Notes: a model not told the origin generated them from the letters alone. A stretch of 64,000 nt of DNA from Caenibius sp. WL (GCF_019803445.1 NZ_CP081844.1:2740501-2804500), one strand, 5' to 3'; counted from the stretch's first letter, positions 17,540 to 27,131 are shown. Numbers and translations: made by a program.

Positions 17540-18331
17540 CTATCCCTCTGAGTGCCTTTCGGGATAAAGGAACGCAAGGGCCCGAGGACGAACGAAACGA
17601 CGCCATGCGTTTTCGGGCTGAGCCAGACGGTCGGCCACGAGGTGCAAAACCGCAGGATTCACGACAAGCCCAAAATGGCTGGAGACCACTTCAATATTCT
17701 CGCTGATTGCGTTTTCCTCGCCGATGCAGTTCTGCCAGGCGGCAATCCCATCAGTGCGGCTGAAAACGGCGGTGGACGGCATGGGAAGCGTTTGACGGCC
17801 ATTCGCGAAACGCTCTCTGGTAGCGGGTGAATCGATGATATTCCCGCTGAGATACTCATAGAGGCCGCGAATGGCATTGGCGCTGGGATCGCCTGCGAAA
17901 GGACTGCCCAGCGTAATGACATTACGCACTTTCCCCGGCATGCGGCGCGCGGCCTCACGCGCAATCACCCCGCCAAGACTCCACCCTACGAGACTCACTT
18001 TACGGCCGCTTTCCTTCCATAGCGCTGCGATACGCCGAACGATTATCTCGCCTTGCTCGCCAACGGTCTTGTGATCGAGATTCCAGCCGAGATCCCAACT
18101 GCGTGCATCGTACCCTCGCTGCGCGAGAAACATGCGCAGCAACCCGGTGGAGTGATCGTTGGTCGCAAATCCGGGCAGGACAAGCACGCTGTGTCCATCA
18201 CCACGAGGTGCTAATGCCAGAACCGGCGCGAGCGTAAACAGCGCCAACGCCTCGAACCCGGCCCGGCACGGCTCAGCCGCCGTTAGCAACCGATGAGGCG
18301 GTTGGGTTGGCTGCATGGTCCCGGAAGGCAT
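17540..18331 (-). CDS. Alpha/beta hydrolase (lipase/esterase-like)
   Basis: A 263-residue hydrolase starting at ATG 18331, chosen for the GGGGGAG ribosome site 8 bases upstream. HSVLVLPGFATNDHST forms the oxyanion-hole region, GWSLGG carries the nucleophile serine, and a late Asp (SRTDGI) and His (SSHFGL) complete a plausible triad. A lid-like insertion follows TLGSPFAGDPSANA, as in bacterial lipases. It is convergent with the PHA operon and lies downstream of a TonB receptor gene on the minus strand. A role in ester cleavage or PHA turnover is possible but unproven. Confidence 0.8.
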   Translation of the reverse strand: MPSGTMQPTQPPHRLLTAAEPCRAGFEALALFTLAPVLALAPRGDGHSVLVLPGFATNDHSTGLLRMFLAQRGYDARSWDLGWNLDHKTVGEQGEIIVRRIAALWKESGRKVSLVGWSLGGVIAREAARRMPGKVRNVITLGSPFAGDPSANAIRGLYEYLSGNIIDSPATRERFANGRQTLPMPSTAVFSRTDGIAAWQNCIGEENAISENIEVVSSHFGLVVNPAVLHLVADRLAQPENAWRRFVRPRALAFLYPERHSEG

Positions 18332-18555
18332 TTCGCAGTCTCCCCCACCCACCGAAAAATCACTGCTCATAGGCAGGAAATACGTGAGAATGAGGAGTGG
18401 CACACTCCAAAATACCGCGACCTATTATAAACATCAGGCCCGGAAACCGGGTTATCGGGCATTTTCCGCTCCTCGCTCGATAGATTTTCTCCATTCTGCA
18501 GCGGTGGAAGAAGCCAGCCCGACACTCCGGCATCACGCCTCGCAGACCAGCGAGT

Positions 18556-18586
18556 GAAAACGCCAGCAGGTAATGCTAGCGTTTTC
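18556..18586 (-). terminator. Hairpin after receptor gene
   Basis: Arms GAAAACGC (18556-18563) and GCGTTTTC (18579-18586), with an inner AGCA/TGCT pair, form a hairpin 10 bp past the receptor stop. The T-run is inside the stem, so termination strength is uncertain. Confidence 0.55.
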
Positions 18587-18595
18587 AAGCCGACC

Positions 18596-20833
18596 TCAAA
18601 AGCTGATCTTCGCCTCAAGCCCGTAAGTACGCGGCTCGTTCATGTATGCTGTCACCACATTCGCGAGTCCCGTTCCGCCGAGAGCCAACTGGAAGACTTC
18701 CCATTCCCTATTGGTCAGGTTCTTCCCCCACAACGAAAATGCCAGCTTGGCGCCACCATTGCCGATATCGATATCCCCCAGTGTCACCCGCCCGTTGAGT
18801 GTGAAATAAGACCCGGTTTTCGGCGATGACAGGCCCCCGGTATAGTAGCTACCGGAATAGATCGCATTCAGATGAGTGGCCAGCGTCGCCCCGTCGAACG
18901 GCGAAAACTCGTAATCGATCGCGGCAGAAGCCGAATGCTTGGGGGTATTACCGACCCCGGACAATTCCAGTTTTTGGCTGAACGGATTCAGGATTTCCAC
19001 CGGCTTCCAATCAGTGAACGAATAGCTTCCTGTCAGTGTCAGACCGGGGGCGACACGCGCGGTAAGGTCCACTTCGAGACCCTTGATCGTGCTCGATCCC
19101 GGGGTGTTCATCGTGTCGATATTCGATGGATTCTCGGGGTTGAGGAAATCCTCCTGCCTGTCGCTGTAACGAATATGGTAAGCTGCCACGTTGAACCGTA
19201 CGCGCCGGTCGAACAGTTCCGTCTTGGCGCCGATTTCCCAGGTTGATACTTCTTCTTCAGCAAAGGAACGGAACGTCGCTGAGCGGGCATTCGCACCGCC
19301 GGCACGATAGGCTGTGCCCCAACGTACGTAGGTGTTGACCGTATCAGTCCAGTCAAAAGCCACGGTAAAGGCCGGGTCCAGCCGCTTCGACTCAAACTTG
19401 AAAGGCACATCGATGACCGCGCCGCGGCGCCGGGTCAGCGCGCCCCATTTGCGGTCGTGCGTCCAGCGCAGGCCAGCCGTAAGATGGAGCCGTTCGTCGA
19501 GAACGGGCGGGGTGTAGGTCGCCTGCCCGAAAATGGCTTTCGATCGGGTATGTATCTCGCTCGCCCGCTCGGGATAGGTCGGGCCACCCAGTTCCACCGG
19601 CAGCAGGGTATACCCCGTGCCATCGCCGTTGAAGCGAGCGGTATAGGGCGAGAAGGAAACGTCATCCCCGTCCTCTTCGAAATAGAAACCGCCGAGAACG
19701 AATTTCAGGTGATCGAAGGTCCCCAGAACCTGCAATTCCTGGCTGAACTGATCCTGATGCACATCAGAATAGCTCATTCGCGCAAAGACTTCGTTAGGAC
19801 GATAGCGCTGCAGCAGCCCGCCGCTGTTGTCGAACATTTCCTGCGACAGCTTGCGGTAGGCCGAAATCGAACGCAGCGTCAGATTGTCGGAGACATCCCA
19901 GCTTGCCTGCAGGCTGTGGCCGGACACTTTGCCAAGGCTAGGCTCCATCGGCACACCCGCCCGCCCTTTACGCACGCGCTTGTCTTCGACCGAAAAGATC
20001 GGCGGCAGCGCCGGTGCGTTTGGCAGGAGCTGGCTAATTTGCGCATAGCCCGTAGTCGATGCATCGCGTGACGTATCGTAGGAATAGAGAAATTCCAGAT
20101 TGGGGGCGGGTTGCCACAACACGCTGACGCGGGCGCCCCGACGGTCAATGGCCGACCAGTCGGAAGCGCCTTCCAGCGAGTTCTTCACCCAACCGTCACG
20201 CTTGTTCCACACACCGTCCACTTTGATGCTGAAACCGGCGAATTCGGGCAGATTGAGATGTGCCTTGACGTTTCGCCCGTTAAAATTGCGAATACCCGCT
20301 GTCAGATCGAGACCGAGCTTGCCGGTTGGCCGCTTGGATACCATGCTGACCGCGCCGCCCACGGCGTTGCGCCCGAACAAGGTGCCTTGTGGCCCACGCA
20401 GAATCTCCATCCGTTCGAGATCGAGCATTTCCGCGCCGAGACCCTGCGCACGCCCGATGTAGACACCATCCAGATAGACGCCAACGGTAGGATCGCGGCT
20501 GATCTGGGTGACATCCCCGGGGCTGATGCCTCGCATCGTGACAATCAAAGACGATGGGCGTCCGCTTGTTCCGGCGGTGCGAACCGAAGGAACGGCCCCG
20601 CTGCCCAGATCGGTCAGACTGCTGATCCCCCGCTTTTCCATATCTTCCGTGCCGAGCACGGCAATGGAAATCGGCGTGCCCTGCAAGGATTCCTCGCGCT
20701 TCTGGGCCGTCACCACGATTTCATCAAGCCGTGTCGATGATGCGCCACTCGCTTCCTGAGCCAATGCCACAGCGGGTAGCGTCAGGCTGCTCCCGGCAAG
20801 CAAACCCAATCCCCATGATACACGACCACGCAT
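18596..20833 (-). CDS. TonB-dependent outer-membrane receptor
   Basis: A 745-residue receptor starting at ATG 20833 with GGGGAG 7 bases upstream. It has a signal peptide (MRGRVSWGLGLLAGSSLTLPAVALA), a TonB box (LDEIVVTAQKREES), a plug with LIVTMRGISPGD and ERMEILRGPQGTLFGRNAVGGAV, and a beta-barrel ending YGLEAKISF. It has no signalling domain. It is divergent from a tandem-TetR regulator gene, 165 bp away, which is its probable regulator. The ligand is not evident; sphingomonad receptors of this type often serve catabolic substrates rather than siderophores. Confidence 0.95.
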   Translation of the reverse strand: MRGRVSWGLGLLAGSSLTLPAVALAQEASGASSTRLDEIVVTAQKREESLQGTPISIAVLGTEDMEKRGISSLTDLGSGAVPSVRTAGTSGRPSSLIVTMRGISPGDVTQISRDPTVGVYLDGVYIGRAQGLGAEMLDLERMEILRGPQGTLFGRNAVGGAVSMVSKRPTGKLGLDLTAGIRNFNGRNVKAHLNLPEFAGFSIKVDGVWNKRDGWVKNSLEGASDWSAIDRRGARVSVLWQPAPNLEFLYSYDTSRDASTTGYAQISQLLPNAPALPPIFSVEDKRVRKGRAGVPMEPSLGKVSGHSLQASWDVSDNLTLRSISAYRKLSQEMFDNSGGLLQRYRPNEVFARMSYSDVHQDQFSQELQVLGTFDHLKFVLGGFYFEEDGDDVSFSPYTARFNGDGTGYTLLPVELGGPTYPERASEIHTRSKAIFGQATYTPPVLDERLHLTAGLRWTHDRKWGALTRRRGAVIDVPFKFESKRLDPAFTVAFDWTDTVNTYVRWGTAYRAGGANARSATFRSFAEEEVSTWEIGAKTELFDRRVRFNVAAYHIRYSDRQEDFLNPENPSNIDTMNTPGSSTIKGLEVDLTARVAPGLTLTGSYSFTDWKPVEILNPFSQKLELSGVGNTPKHSASAAIDYEFSPFDGATLATHLNAIYSGSYYTGGLSSPKTGSYFTLNGRVTLGDIDIGNGGAKLAFSLWGKNLTNREWEVFQLALGGTGLANVVTAYMNEPRTYGLEAKISF

Positions 20834-20998
20834 CCCCTGCTCTCCCCATTTTATCGACCATGGATTGCCCGTTGGCCATAATTGCACAACCGATCAAATC
20901 GATATTCTTATAAATATTTGATAATGTTCTATTCACCGATTCACCGCATAGTTATCTTGTACAATCGTTCAATCTTGCGTCAAGCAGGGCTTTTGGGC
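20834..20998. promoter_or_regulatory. Divergent promoter region, receptor / tandem-TetR gene
   Basis: The AT-rich gap contains an inverted repeat ATCAAAT (20893-20899) / ATTTGAT (20916-20922) with a 16-bp spacer and a short palindrome TTGTACAA near 20957-20964. Either could be bound by the regulator reading rightward from here; no single site stands out. Confidence 0.4.
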
Positions 20999-22180
20999 AT
21001 GGATGCGCGCATGGTGGCCGCTCGGAAAACTTCGGCGCAAAGGATGCTCGAAATCGCTCGCGATATCGGTCTGCGCGATGGAATCGATGCGATCGGCGTG
21101 CGCTCGGTGGCGAGAGAAGCCGATATCGGTCCTTCTCTGGTCAGCTACCATTACAAGGGTCAGGACAAGCTGCTTGCCGCGCTGCATGAACAGATGATGC
21201 AGGACCATTATACGGACCTGTCCCGCCACCTAGCCAAAGCCGCGGCCCTGCCCCGCCATATACGCACGCCTGGAAGCTTCCTGACCGCTATGGTCAACCA
21301 TCTCGCCCACAAGATGCGGCCACAGACACTGCTTCTCCTCGAACTGCGCATGCATGCGGCACTGACCGAAGAGCAGGTCGATACGGCTGCAGCACAACAA
21401 TTCTGGCAGGATTTCGGCGCGGCTTTCGACTTGCCGGATACGTTGGTCTGGCCATGGGCGATGATGGCCGATGCTATCCTGTGGTACGCGATACTCGATG
21501 ACGATCCGTTGATCAGTCAGACATGGGTCGTGCGGGTGTTTCAGCGCTTTACAGCCAAGCTTGCGGGACTTCCCGATCAGACGACCGAGGATGCCCTCTT
21601 CGATGAGGATCGGGACGAGGCAGAAGAGAAGGAAGCCGCATCCCAAAAGCGCCGACCACGCTCTCAGGAAGTCACAGAAGCAGCCATTCGCCTGGTTTCG
21701 CGAGGAGAAAAGATATCCCATCGCACGCTTGCGAAAGAGGCCGGAATTCCACTTGCTTCAATTGCCTACTCCCTGGGCAGCAAGAGGGATATCCTCGCCG
21801 ATACGTACAAGACGATTTACGATCTGATGATCGGTGATATTACCGCTAAAGGCAGCTGGCCGGTATTTTCGATAAGCGCCGATGGGAAAGTCGCCCCGAT
21901 CCCCGCCTTGTTCGGCAAACTAATCCTCCACACTGCGCGGGAGGACAGCAACGACTTTCTTTCGAGCCGCCTCAGGGACACAAGAGGCCTTTCTTCTCTC
22001 AAGGCCCTGCATAGGCGAGGTGTTCAAGCCGATCGATTGGACGCGCTGATCTGGTCCCTTTGCCACAACCCCTATTCACCGACGATATTCGGTCTGCCCG
22101 TTACCGAACGGGCAGACCATTTCAATGTCCGCCTAGCGGATTTGTTTCAAAGGTTATTCAACCGGCATGAGGGGGTTTAA
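20999..22180 (+). CDS. Tandem TetR-family regulator (two HTH units in one chain)
   Basis: A 393-residue protein, about twice the TetR norm. The first HTH is at residues 12-58 (LEIARDIGLRDGIDAIGVRSVAREADIG ... VSYHYKGQDKLL), followed by a helical domain. After a charged linker (DEDRDEAEEKE) a second HTH starts near residue 217 (EVTEAAIRLVSRGEKISHRTLAKEAGI ... YSLGSKRDILADTY), followed by another helical domain. One chain could therefore act as an intramolecular pseudo-dimer. It is divergent from the receptor gene at 18596. The start at 20999 is preferred; ATG 21011 is an alternative. A similar architecture occurs at 50712-51980. Confidence 0.85.
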   Translation: MDARMVAARKTSAQRMLEIARDIGLRDGIDAIGVRSVAREADIGPSLVSYHYKGQDKLLAALHEQMMQDHYTDLSRHLAKAAALPRHIRTPGSFLTAMVNHLAHKMRPQTLLLLELRMHAALTEEQVDTAAAQQFWQDFGAAFDLPDTLVWPWAMMADAILWYAILDDDPLISQTWVVRVFQRFTAKLAGLPDQTTEDALFDEDRDEAEEKEAASQKRRPRSQEVTEAAIRLVSRGEKISHRTLAKEAGIPLASIAYSLGSKRDILADTYKTIYDLMIGDITAKGSWPVFSISADGKVAPIPALFGKLILHTAREDSNDFLSSRLRDTRGLSSLKALHRRGVQADRLDALIWSLCHNPYSPTIFGLPVTERADHFNVRLADLFQRLFNRHEGV

Positions 22181-22361
22181 TGGAATGTCCGCAAATCCTG
22201 CTTTCCGGAAGATCGATATTGCAAACCGTCACCACGCTGAACACCTTCAACCACGCAGCCTGTGATACTGTTTACCCGCTGTTCTATATCGAATTACGGG
22301 CACCACTCCATTGCCTGATTAGTCTCTTGCATTCATCGTTAAACGCAGCAGCCCCAATCGT

Positions 22362-22718
22362 TCATATGAAACCGGAAGCGGGAAAGCGGTAGCCCGACGT
22401 TATCGCCACGAATATCCAGACAAGCCCCCCGCCTAGCCACAGGATCGCGAGATAAGAGATGGCTCGCAGGACACGTCCCTGCCGTGCCCGCATCAGCCTG
22501 CCATCCAGATAACCCGCAACCGGAAAGCAGACTGCCCAAAGCATGCCCGCCCAGATGATCGAAGGCCAAAACAGGTCCGTCCCTTCCCAATCGTTGATGT
22601 CGCCAAACAACGGATAATGGATTGGATAAGTGAGGTAATAGAGCACAAAGCCCAGGACCCCCATGCTGAGCAAACCAAGGGCCGCAACAACCGCACCGGC
22701 GATGATGGAACCTTTCAT
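22362..22718 (-). CDS. Small integral membrane protein, unknown function
   Basis: A 118-residue protein starting at ATG 22718 with GGAGG 4-5 bases upstream. Three hydrophobic segments are visible: the N-terminal IIAGAVVAALGLLSMGVLGFVL, a middle SIIWAGMLWAVCFPVAGYL and a C-terminal AISYLAILWLGGGLVWIFVA. A short loop (HYPLFGDINDWEGTD) would lie outside. I do not recognise the family. It is convergent with the tandem-TetR gene and stands alone. Confidence 0.65.
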   Translation of the reverse strand: MKGSIIAGAVVAALGLLSMGVLGFVLYYLTYPIHYPLFGDINDWEGTDLFWPSIIWAGMLWAVCFPVAGYLDGRLMRARQGRVLRAISYLAILWLGGGLVWIFVAITSGYRFPASGFI

Positions 22719-23639
22719 ACGACCTCCGTTGGCTTCGCCCTGTCGAAGCACAAAATCCAGTTCAGCATGCTTGCAGGGGATCGCGCTCTGCGGAAAACTT
22801 GATCGAGACCGTCGGTACAAGCGCGTTTCACACCCGCTCCCCAACGGCCTCAGGGGTAACAGCCTAATCCAGATGCACTGGGCCGGTGTAATCTAGCGTA
22901 TTTCCTTCTTCCTCCGCCATGTCGTTCTCCCTTCGCATGCATAGAGCAATGACAGGCAGGTCCGTCGCATGTGTTACCACCCTTCCAAGCGCAGGACACC
23001 GCCCATAGCGGTAAGCTTCCCGCTCCGCACCAACCGGCGCGCTTCTCTCTGGCGATTGGTTGCAGTTCAGAACATGATCTCGTTTCCTGTTCAAGATCTG
23101 GACCGTAGGTATCGATCGATCCGGAGCGGAACGCTCTCTCCCCGGGGGTGCAGCACTACGACCTGACGGCTGACGGATCGCATGCCGCACCCTGGTCCGT
23201 TCGTATCGAAGGGGGCAGCACCAACAACCGGACACAGGATCATTGCATGAAGCCCGGTAAATGCGAATGTTCCAGATGGGGTGAGCAGTAGACTTCCAAT
23301 CCGTTGGCAGACTCAGGCCTACCCTTTTTTAAAAGGACTGGCTGCCAATCGAGATATGCCTCCAAATTCTATTGCGGCAATTTCACCACCACATCGGTTC
23401 GCCGCACGCTGCACTCGAATTATCTGCACAACGAAGGGGGGCGTTGGGGCTGTTCATCTGCGCGAAAGGTTGGTCTGAACACGGCAGGAAACCGATGTTC
23501 AGGCACTGCACAATGCCGCACATCATGAAACGAGGTGGAGGGGGTTCTGACAGCCAGATACGCCATCACGGAAGCAGCGGTCGGACGAGAATCTGCGATG
23601 CACGCAGGCCCGACCGGTCGAGTTTGAAGGAGTAGCGCA
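22719..23639. other. Long region without a convincing gene
   Basis: About 920 bp separate the small membrane protein from the OmpA-family gene. Short readings exist on both strands but none shows domain features. The only item worth naming is an 18-codon minus-strand frame at 22864-22920 with a strong ribosome site. The last 200 bp presumably hold the OmpA-family promoter; no clear -35/-10 pair was identified. Confidence 0.5.
22864..22920 (-). CDS. Possible 18-residue microprotein
   Basis: An ATG at 22920 preceded by AAGGGAG, 8 bases upstream, opens an 18-codon frame (MAEEEGNTLDYTGPVHLD) ending in TAG. The ribosome site is better than chance would usually give, but nothing else supports expression and no homologue is recognised. 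Confidence 0.2.
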   Translation of the reverse strand: MAEEEGNTLDYTGPVHLD

Positions 23640-24518
23640 ATGAGTATCATTTCCAAAAGCCCAAAAGTGTTCTTACTGCTTGCCATGCTTTCCGGGACAG
23701 CATCAGTCGGGCTGGCTCAGCAGCCACAGGACCCGGCCGAGACCGAGCTCACGGGAAGTGTGACCGACACGTCGCCGGCAATGTCCGAAATGGCTGAAGG
23801 GCCGGAGATCGAAGGTCTTATCACCGCCCGCAGCGGCGACAGGATGCAAGTCACGAGCGCTGACGGCACCAGCACGGTTATCGCCATCAATGATGCCACC
23901 AAGATCAAGTCCAGTGGCGGATTTTTGGGTCTCAGCCGCAACAAGCTGGCTATGGATTCACTGCTCAACGGCCTGCCGGTTACCGTCAAGACATTGCAAT
24001 CGGGCAATGGCCTGATAGCGAGCCAGGTCGATCTCAAGAACAAGGATCTCAAGACCGCGTCGATGATCCGTAGCGGCACTGCGCAGGGCTTTGCTGAACA
24101 GACCGCAGCAACAGAAGCATTGCGCGGTCGCATGCGCGATATCGATCAGTACAACGTCAAAAGCACGACGAACGTGAATTTCGATACTGGCAAGGCAGCG
24201 CTGTCTGCTCAGGCGAAAAGCGATCTCTGCGCCACGGCAGCCGCAGCCGAGCAAATGGATAATGCCCTGTTGCTCGTGGTCGGATACACCGACTCTACAG
24301 GAAGCCCCGAGTTCAATCAGGTGCTCAGCGAAAAGCGGGCCGGTAACGTCGTCAATCATCTTCAGCAGGCTTGCGGGTGGAAACCTTATCGCATGCTTAC
24401 CCCCACCGGAATGTCGGAAGCCGACCCGTTGGCGGACAACGAAACCGCCCAGGGTAAGGCACAGAACCGCCGTGTTGCGGTGAATGTCCTGGTCAGCAAG
24501 GGGCTCGACGGTCTGTGA
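23640..24518 (+). CDS. OmpA-family protein with C-terminal peptidoglycan-binding domain
   Basis: A 292-residue protein with a GAAGGAG ribosome site and a signal peptide ending GLAQQ. The middle carries a beta-rich domain (EGLITARSGDRMQV ... TVIAINDATKI) unlike the OmpA barrel. The C-terminal part is an OmpA-like domain: NVNFDTGKAALS, VVGYTDSTGSPEFNQVLSEKRA and a closing AQNRRVAVNV with the conserved Asp and Arg that hold diaminopimelate. It probably sits in the periplasm or outer membrane bound to the wall. A terminator hairpin follows it. Confidence 0.88.
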   Translation: MSIISKSPKVFLLLAMLSGTASVGLAQQPQDPAETELTGSVTDTSPAMSEMAEGPEIEGLITARSGDRMQVTSADGTSTVIAINDATKIKSSGGFLGLSRNKLAMDSLLNGLPVTVKTLQSGNGLIASQVDLKNKDLKTASMIRSGTAQGFAEQTAATEALRGRMRDIDQYNVKSTTNVNFDTGKAALSAQAKSDLCATAAAAEQMDNALLLVVGYTDSTGSPEFNQVLSEKRAGNVVNHLQQACGWKPYRMLTPTGMSEADPLADNETAQGKAQNRRVAVNVLVSKGLDGL

Positions 24519-24525
24519 GACGCGC

Positions 24526-24552
24526 GGGGTGGGCTTTGCCCACCCCGATTTC
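24526..24552 (+). terminator. Hairpin terminator
   Basis: GGGGTGGGC (24526-24534) pairs perfectly with GCCCACCCC (24538-24546), loop TTT, followed by GATTTCTT. It lies 8 bp after the OmpA-family gene. The T-tract is short. Confidence 0.7.
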
Positions 24553-24780
24553 TTGGCCGGAACCGCCAGTTCGGCCGTGAGCAAAATCAAAATTGGCGGC
24601 ATCGACGCAAGTATGAGATTGGCGGACCAATCCGGCTGCGCGCCGCTTATCTCCTTCTGCCCCTTTCCATATCGTGACCGACGAACACCGGATCGCCATT
24701 CCATTTCGAGCGGCGTGGAACACTTGTTGCCACCACAATAGCCCAAGGCAGCAAGCCAGGGTTCATTCTTTGGTCGGCAA

Positions 24781-25632
24781 GTGCCTGTTGATAGCCCCTT
24801 TGCACTCCGCCAGATTGCGCGAAGCAAATCGCGATTGACAGAAACGATACCATTGCCCCTATCGCCGCGCTCATTCACCAAACACTTGCGCGCACGCTTC
24901 CACAGGAAATGGGGACGCGAAGCTTTCGGCATCGTTTTTGCCCTCCTGCTGGAAGGCCTGCTTCTGCTGGCTCTACTCAGTCTGGGATGGCAGGTACCAA
25001 GCTTGGAAAAGCCTGTGGTCGCCCTATCAACTTTCACCGTAGATGCCGATCGGGCAGAGGATACATCGAACGCACCGGATACTTCTCCATCCTCCCGGGA
25101 AAAACCAACGCAGTCGAAACCTCAGCAAAGCCCACCTCACAATACGGTCCCCGCATCGCAAACCGCGCTCAGCACTCCTCCATCGCCTACCCCGGCATTG
25201 ATTCCGCTCACTCGCGATCAAATGGTGGCCGCAGATATTTCCCGGCTGCCTGCAAAACCGGATATACCGACAAACGATGTTGCGATCGGCCCAGCAGACA
25301 TTGGTCGGCCAAAAGACACTCCCCTGATGGGCGTACGCGGACCGCGTGGTGAAAAGCTCTATGCCGCCTCATGGTATCGCGAACCTTATGACGATGAACT
25401 GCGTGGGTATCTTTCCACCGCCCAAGGGCCCGGCTGGGGATTGATAGCTTGCAAGACAGTGGCCGATTTTCGGGTCGACGATTGCGCGATCATTGATGAG
25501 TATCCCAAGGGATCGAACATCGCCCGTTCGGTACTGGCCGCCTCATGGCAGTTTCGTGTACGTCCGCCGCGGCTCGGAGGGCGAGCGATGATCGGTGAAT
25601 GGGTTGGCATTCGGATTGATTACAACAGATAA
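24781..25632 (+). CDS. Single-span membrane protein with proline-rich region, TonB-like layout
   Basis: A 283-residue reading from GTG 24781; TTG starts at 24835 and later are also possible and no ATG precedes the membrane span. A basic N terminus leads into one membrane segment near residues 48-70 (GIVFALLLEGLLLLALLSLG), then a Pro/Ser/Thr-rich stretch of about 80 residues and a C-terminal domain (MGVRGPRGEKLYAASWYREPYDDEL ... ASWQFRVRPPRLGGRAMIGEWVGIRIDY). This layout recalls TonB-type energy transducers or periplasm-spanning anchors, but I see no clear TonB C-terminal signature. Function unknown. Confidence 0.6.
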   Translation: MPVDSPFALRQIARSKSRLTETIPLPLSPRSFTKHLRARFHRKWGREAFGIVFALLLEGLLLLALLSLGWQVPSLEKPVVALSTFTVDADRAEDTSNAPDTSPSSREKPTQSKPQQSPPHNTVPASQTALSTPPSPTPALIPLTRDQMVAADISRLPAKPDIPTNDVAIGPADIGRPKDTPLMGVRGPRGEKLYAASWYREPYDDELRGYLSTAQGPGWGLIACKTVADFRVDDCAIIDEYPKGSNIARSVLAASWQFRVRPPRLGGRAMIGEWVGIRIDYNR

Positions 25633-25703
25633 CAGGCCAAGGTGCTGTCCGACGGCAATCTCTCGAAAGTGCATCCGATATTCGATACCAACCGGCAGAC
25701 GCT

Positions 25704-27131
25704 TCAAACCAGGTAGCTGCGCGCGCGAGCAAGATCGGTGACGAATGCCTCGCGCTCCTCCGCCACACGTTTGCGATCGGGAAGCCGTAGCAGGTAAGAG
25801 GGATGGATCGTCGCGATCAGCTTCGTCCCCCCTTCCAGTTCATGCACGCCTCCGCGCATCGATTTGATGCTCGCACCCGTCCCTGTCACCGCGCGTAAAG
25901 CGCTTGCCCCGAGCGTCACGATGATGCGGGGTTTTATCAGAGCACGCTCTTTATCGAGCCACCAGCGACAGATATCGATTTCAGTCGCTGTCGGATTCTG
26001 GTGCAATCGCTTTTTCCCGCGCGGCTCAAACTTGAAATGCTTGACCGCATTGGTGAGGAACAGCCGCCGCCGTTCAAGCCCCGCTTCCTCAAGCGCCTCG
26101 CTCAGCACCTGCCCAGCCGGGCCGACAAATGGCCGGCCTTGTAAATCCTCCTGATCGCCGGGTTGCTCACCAACGAGCATGATCTGTGCACCCTCCGGGC
26201 CTTCGCCTGGTACGCTTTGGGTCGCATTGCAGTAAAGCGGGCAGCGCACGCAGCGGCGGATCTCGCGGGCGATCTCATCGAGCGTTCTGACATCGTGATC
26301 GAGGATCGGGTCTGCGGGCATACGCGTCCGCCATTTTTCGCTTCGTGGATTTGCCGAGGAAACAGCCGCCTCCCGCATACGCTCCACCCGCGCCCCGGCG
26401 CCTGCCAGCAATGGTGCGATATTCTGTGCTTCTGGCAGATTGCGCCAATATTTCTTCGGCATCTCGGCACGCATCGCGCTGATCTTCACCCGTGCTGGAT
26501 TGAAAATCGCGCCATAATAGGTCCGCCACTGATCCTCGACGGCATCGTTTGTCGGGACCTCGTCCCTGGTACCACCGGGACCATAAGCAAGCTGCTCTTC
26601 GTGCCAGATCGCGCGCGCGTCGGGCGTGATGATCGCCCAATCCATCCCATAGAAGCGCCTGCGAAAGAAAGGTGCGGCCAGCTGTAATATGCGGTGCGAT
26701 GGCTCGAACCACGCGGCGAACGCTTCCCGCCCTGCCTCTTCGCCAAGCCGGCGAAAGCGGACGAAGGCGTGCATCTTGTGCACATCGCGACGGGTCGCTT
26801 TGTCCGCCTTTCGCAGCCAGTCGACCTCAGGATCGGTAGTGCGGGTCAGCAATTGCCGGTCGTGCAGCGCACGCCAGACAAGCCGGTAGAGCCGCGCTGG
26901 CACTTCTGCATCCCTGTAGCAGATTACCCGCCCGGCCATTGCAATCAGGTCGCGCGGCAAGGATATGGTAGCCGTCGATTCGATCGCTGCACTGCTGCCG
27001 AACAGCGATGCGCCTTCCAGTCCGCTTCGCCAGCTTACATCTTCGGGCGCTACGCCTTCCACAAGCAGCCCGCGCGCAGCATGTCGCCACTCGGCGAAAT
27101 CACCGGGCATCTGAAGCACGACTTCTCTCAC
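25704..27131 (-). CDS. DUF4130-UdgX fusion, putative uracil-DNA repair protein
   Basis: A 475-residue two-domain protein. Residues 1 to about 240 match the TIGR03915/DUF4130 putative DNA repair family (PGDFAEWRHAARGLL ... KMHAFVRFRR ... WAIITPDARAIWHE). The C-terminal part is a UdgX-type uracil-DNA glycosylase: GEQPGDQED as motif A, GRPFVGPAGQVL, the KKRLHQN loop with His377 in the place of the residue that forms the covalent DNA adduct, and the late HPSYLLRLPD motif. GTG 27131 overlaps the stop of the upstream radical SAM gene (GTGA), so the two are coupled. The pair lies behind a LexA box. Confidence 0.9.
   Translation of the reverse strand: MREVVLQMPGDFAEWRHAARGLLVEGVAPEDVSWRSGLEGASLFGSSAAIESTATISLPRDLIAMAGRVICYRDAEVPARLYRLVWRALHDRQLLTRTTDPEVDWLRKADKATRRDVHKMHAFVRFRRLGEEAGREAFAAWFEPSHRILQLAAPFFRRRFYGMDWAIITPDARAIWHEEQLAYGPGGTRDEVPTNDAVEDQWRTYYGAIFNPARVKISAMRAEMPKKYWRNLPEAQNIAPLLAGAGARVERMREAAVSSANPRSEKWRTRMPADPILDHDVRTLDEIAREIRRCVRCPLYCNATQSVPGEGPEGAQIMLVGEQPGDQEDLQGRPFVGPAGQVLSEALEEAGLERRRLFLTNAVKHFKFEPRGKKRLHQNPTATEIDICRWWLDKERALIKPRIIVTLGASALRAVTGTGASIKSMRGGVHELEGGTKLIATIHPSYLLRLPDRKRVAEEREAFVTDLARARSYLV

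Noticed and set aside
22180-22392. A 70-codon frame starting at the stop of the tandem-TetR gene
   Set aside because: It overlaps the end of the small membrane protein gene on the other strand and has no features beyond an overlapping ATG.
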